From assembly GCA_963808455.1 (NCBI GenBank), contig CAWEHT010000342.1, positions 1 through 6,753 of the forward strand: a DNA stretch of 6,753 nucleotides, read 5' to 3'. Below, in pieces: positions 5,935-6,753 of the stretch. The position numbers and the translations under genes were made by a program. Origin of the DNA: CAWEHT01 sp963808455. Lineage in GTDB: Bacteria; Chloroflexota; Anaerolineae; CG2-30-64-16. How positions within the stretch are numbered: the first letter of the stretch is position 1; each line of letters starts with the position of its first letter. The notes under the pieces are model-generated. The model saw only the letters and a list, made by a program, of their open reading frames with translations, searched no databases and was not told the origin of the DNA.

Positions 5935-6753
5935 ATGCCAATCGAGCTCCTCGCCCCCGCCGTAGCAAACCAGATCGCCGCCGGCGAGGTCGTGGAACGT
6001 CCGGCATCGGCCGTCAAGGAGCTCATCGAGAACAGCCTGGACGCCGGCGCCACCGAATCCGCGTCGAGGTTCGCGAGGGCGGGCGCCGGATGATCCACGT
6101 GCAGGATGACGGCTGCGGTATCCCTGCCGCCGAGACCGGCCTGTTGTTCCGACGCCACGCCACGAGCAAGATCAGCCGCGCCGAAGACCTGGACCACCTG
6201 GCGACATTGGGCTTTCGCGGCGAGGCGCTGGCCAGCATCGCTTCCGTAGCGCAGGTCACGCTCCTGACCTGCGCCGTGGTCCGAAAACGTGGGCACACTG
6301 GTGCGCGCCAGCGCGGGCAAGACGGCGGGCGCGAAGGCCGCGGCACCGCCCCTGGCACTGTTATCACCATCGAGCACCTGTTCGCCAACGTGCCGGCCCG
6401 CCTGAAGTTCCTGAAGCAGCCGGCCACCGAGACAGGACGAGATCCTGCAGATCGTGTCCCGCTACGCGCTGGCTTTTCCTGAACGGCGCTTTAGCCTCTC
6501 CAGCGACGGGCGTCTCCTCTTCCAGTCGACGGGCAGCGGCAAACTCCACGATGTGCTGGTCAAAGTGTATGGGTTGGATGTAGCACAGCAGATGCTGCCC
6601 CTGGTGGAGGGGGTGCCTGAGGACGGGGCAGGCCCGGCGGCAGAAGTGCCGGGGGATGGAGGCATTTCGGCGGCAGAGGTGCCGGGGGATGGGGATATTT
6701 CGGCGGCAGAGCTGCCCGCGGCCCCGCTTTCTGAGCCGGGCGAACCGGCGCGT
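5935..6753 (+). pseudogene. mutL: DNA mismatch repair protein MutL, N-terminal part; four apparent frameshifts; C-terminus beyond the window
   Basis: MutL couples MutS mismatch recognition to downstream repair. The N-terminal GHKL ATPase region is clear: MPIELLAPAVANQIAAGEVV, then Glu29 and Asn33 in KELIENSLDAGA, DDGCGI, RHATSKI and TLGFRGEALASIASVAQV, then PGTVITIEHLFANVPARLKF. The start at 5935 is fixed by the conserved MutL N-terminus; the in-frame GTG at 5869 would add 22 unrelated residues. Uncorrected, the frame stops at 6091-6093. Four one-base changes give one MutL-like frame: one A too few at 6056-6057 (repair gives ATEIRVEVREGG), one base too many within 6276-6282 (SENVGTLVRASAG follows), one C too few in the C run 6349-6352 (PPPGTVITIEHL), and one G too many at 6435-6436 (ATETDEILQIVSRYALAFP). 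The net change is zero, giving 273 residues to the right edge. A repeat-rich insertion follows MLPLVEG near 6600. Sequencing error or true loss of function are both possible; the gene identity is certain. Confidence 0.93.
6636..6716 (+). repeat. 33-bp direct tandem repeat inside mutL
   Basis: Two full units begin at 6636 and 6669 and a partial third at 6702, each opening GGCGGCAGA and spaced exactly 33 bases. In the mutL frame each unit is 11 codons: VPGDGGISAAE then VPGDGDISAAE, preceded by a degenerate copy VPEDGAGPAAE (from 6613) and followed by a looser one starting LPAAP (from 6712). The translated segment is acidic, rich in Pro, Gly and Ala, and likely disordered. Because the period is a multiple of three, gain or loss of units would keep the frame. 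Confidence 0.85.

Noticed and set aside
5853..6377. A 174-residue minus-strand open frame opposite mutL
   Set aside because: It is antisense to the conserved MutL ATPase motifs and shows no family features, so it is a shadow of mutL.

Overview
This is a GC-rich bacterial window, about 60% G+C by eye. It looks chromosomal: the genes have ordinary Shine-Dalgarno sites and are packed closely, and a housekeeping gene (mutL) sits at one end. I see no tRNA, rRNA, CRISPR array or insertion sequence. The combination of genes would fit a Chloroflexota-type or similar environmental bacterium, but that is a guess from style; a taxonomic search of the thiolase or dehydrogenase would be needed.

Layout. 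From the left edge to 1526 (minus strand) lies most of a NYN-type RNase-like protein with a LOTUS/OST-HTH domain. Its frame is broken twice, and it runs off the window before its C-terminus. A 225-base gap holds a strong terminator hairpin. Positions 1752-5106 (minus strand) hold three intact beta-oxidation genes, transcribed in the order thiolase, 3-hydroxyacyl-CoA dehydrogenase, enoyl-CoA hydratase. Upstream of them, on the same strand, is a TetR-like gene (5255-5830). It keeps its ligand domain, but its DNA-binding helix-turn-helix cannot be found in any frame. Divergent from it, mutL starts at 5935 on the plus strand, apparently as a leaderless transcript. It is broken by four single-base shifts and runs off the right edge.

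How the genes fit together. The hydratase, dehydrogenase and thiolase catalyse the last three steps of the fatty-acid beta-oxidation cycle: hydration, NAD-dependent oxidation and thiolytic cleavage. The hydratase and dehydrogenase, fused in FadB-type proteins, are separate proteins here. A TetR-type acyl-CoA-responsive repressor would be the expected regulator, and what remains of one lies directly upstream. The NYN-LOTUS gene and mutL appear to be unrelated neighbours.

Main caution. Six single-base frame breaks were found. They lie only in the two outer genes, and several fall in short homopolymers, while the central 3.4 kb is clean. Sequencing or assembly error is the simplest explanation, but real decay of mutL cannot be excluded from this sequence alone. 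I found no convincing evidence of a new multi-gene system. The most unusual items are the NYN-LOTUS protein with its long unassigned C-terminal part, the repeat insertion inside the MutL N-terminal region, the leaderless mutL start and the headless TetR.
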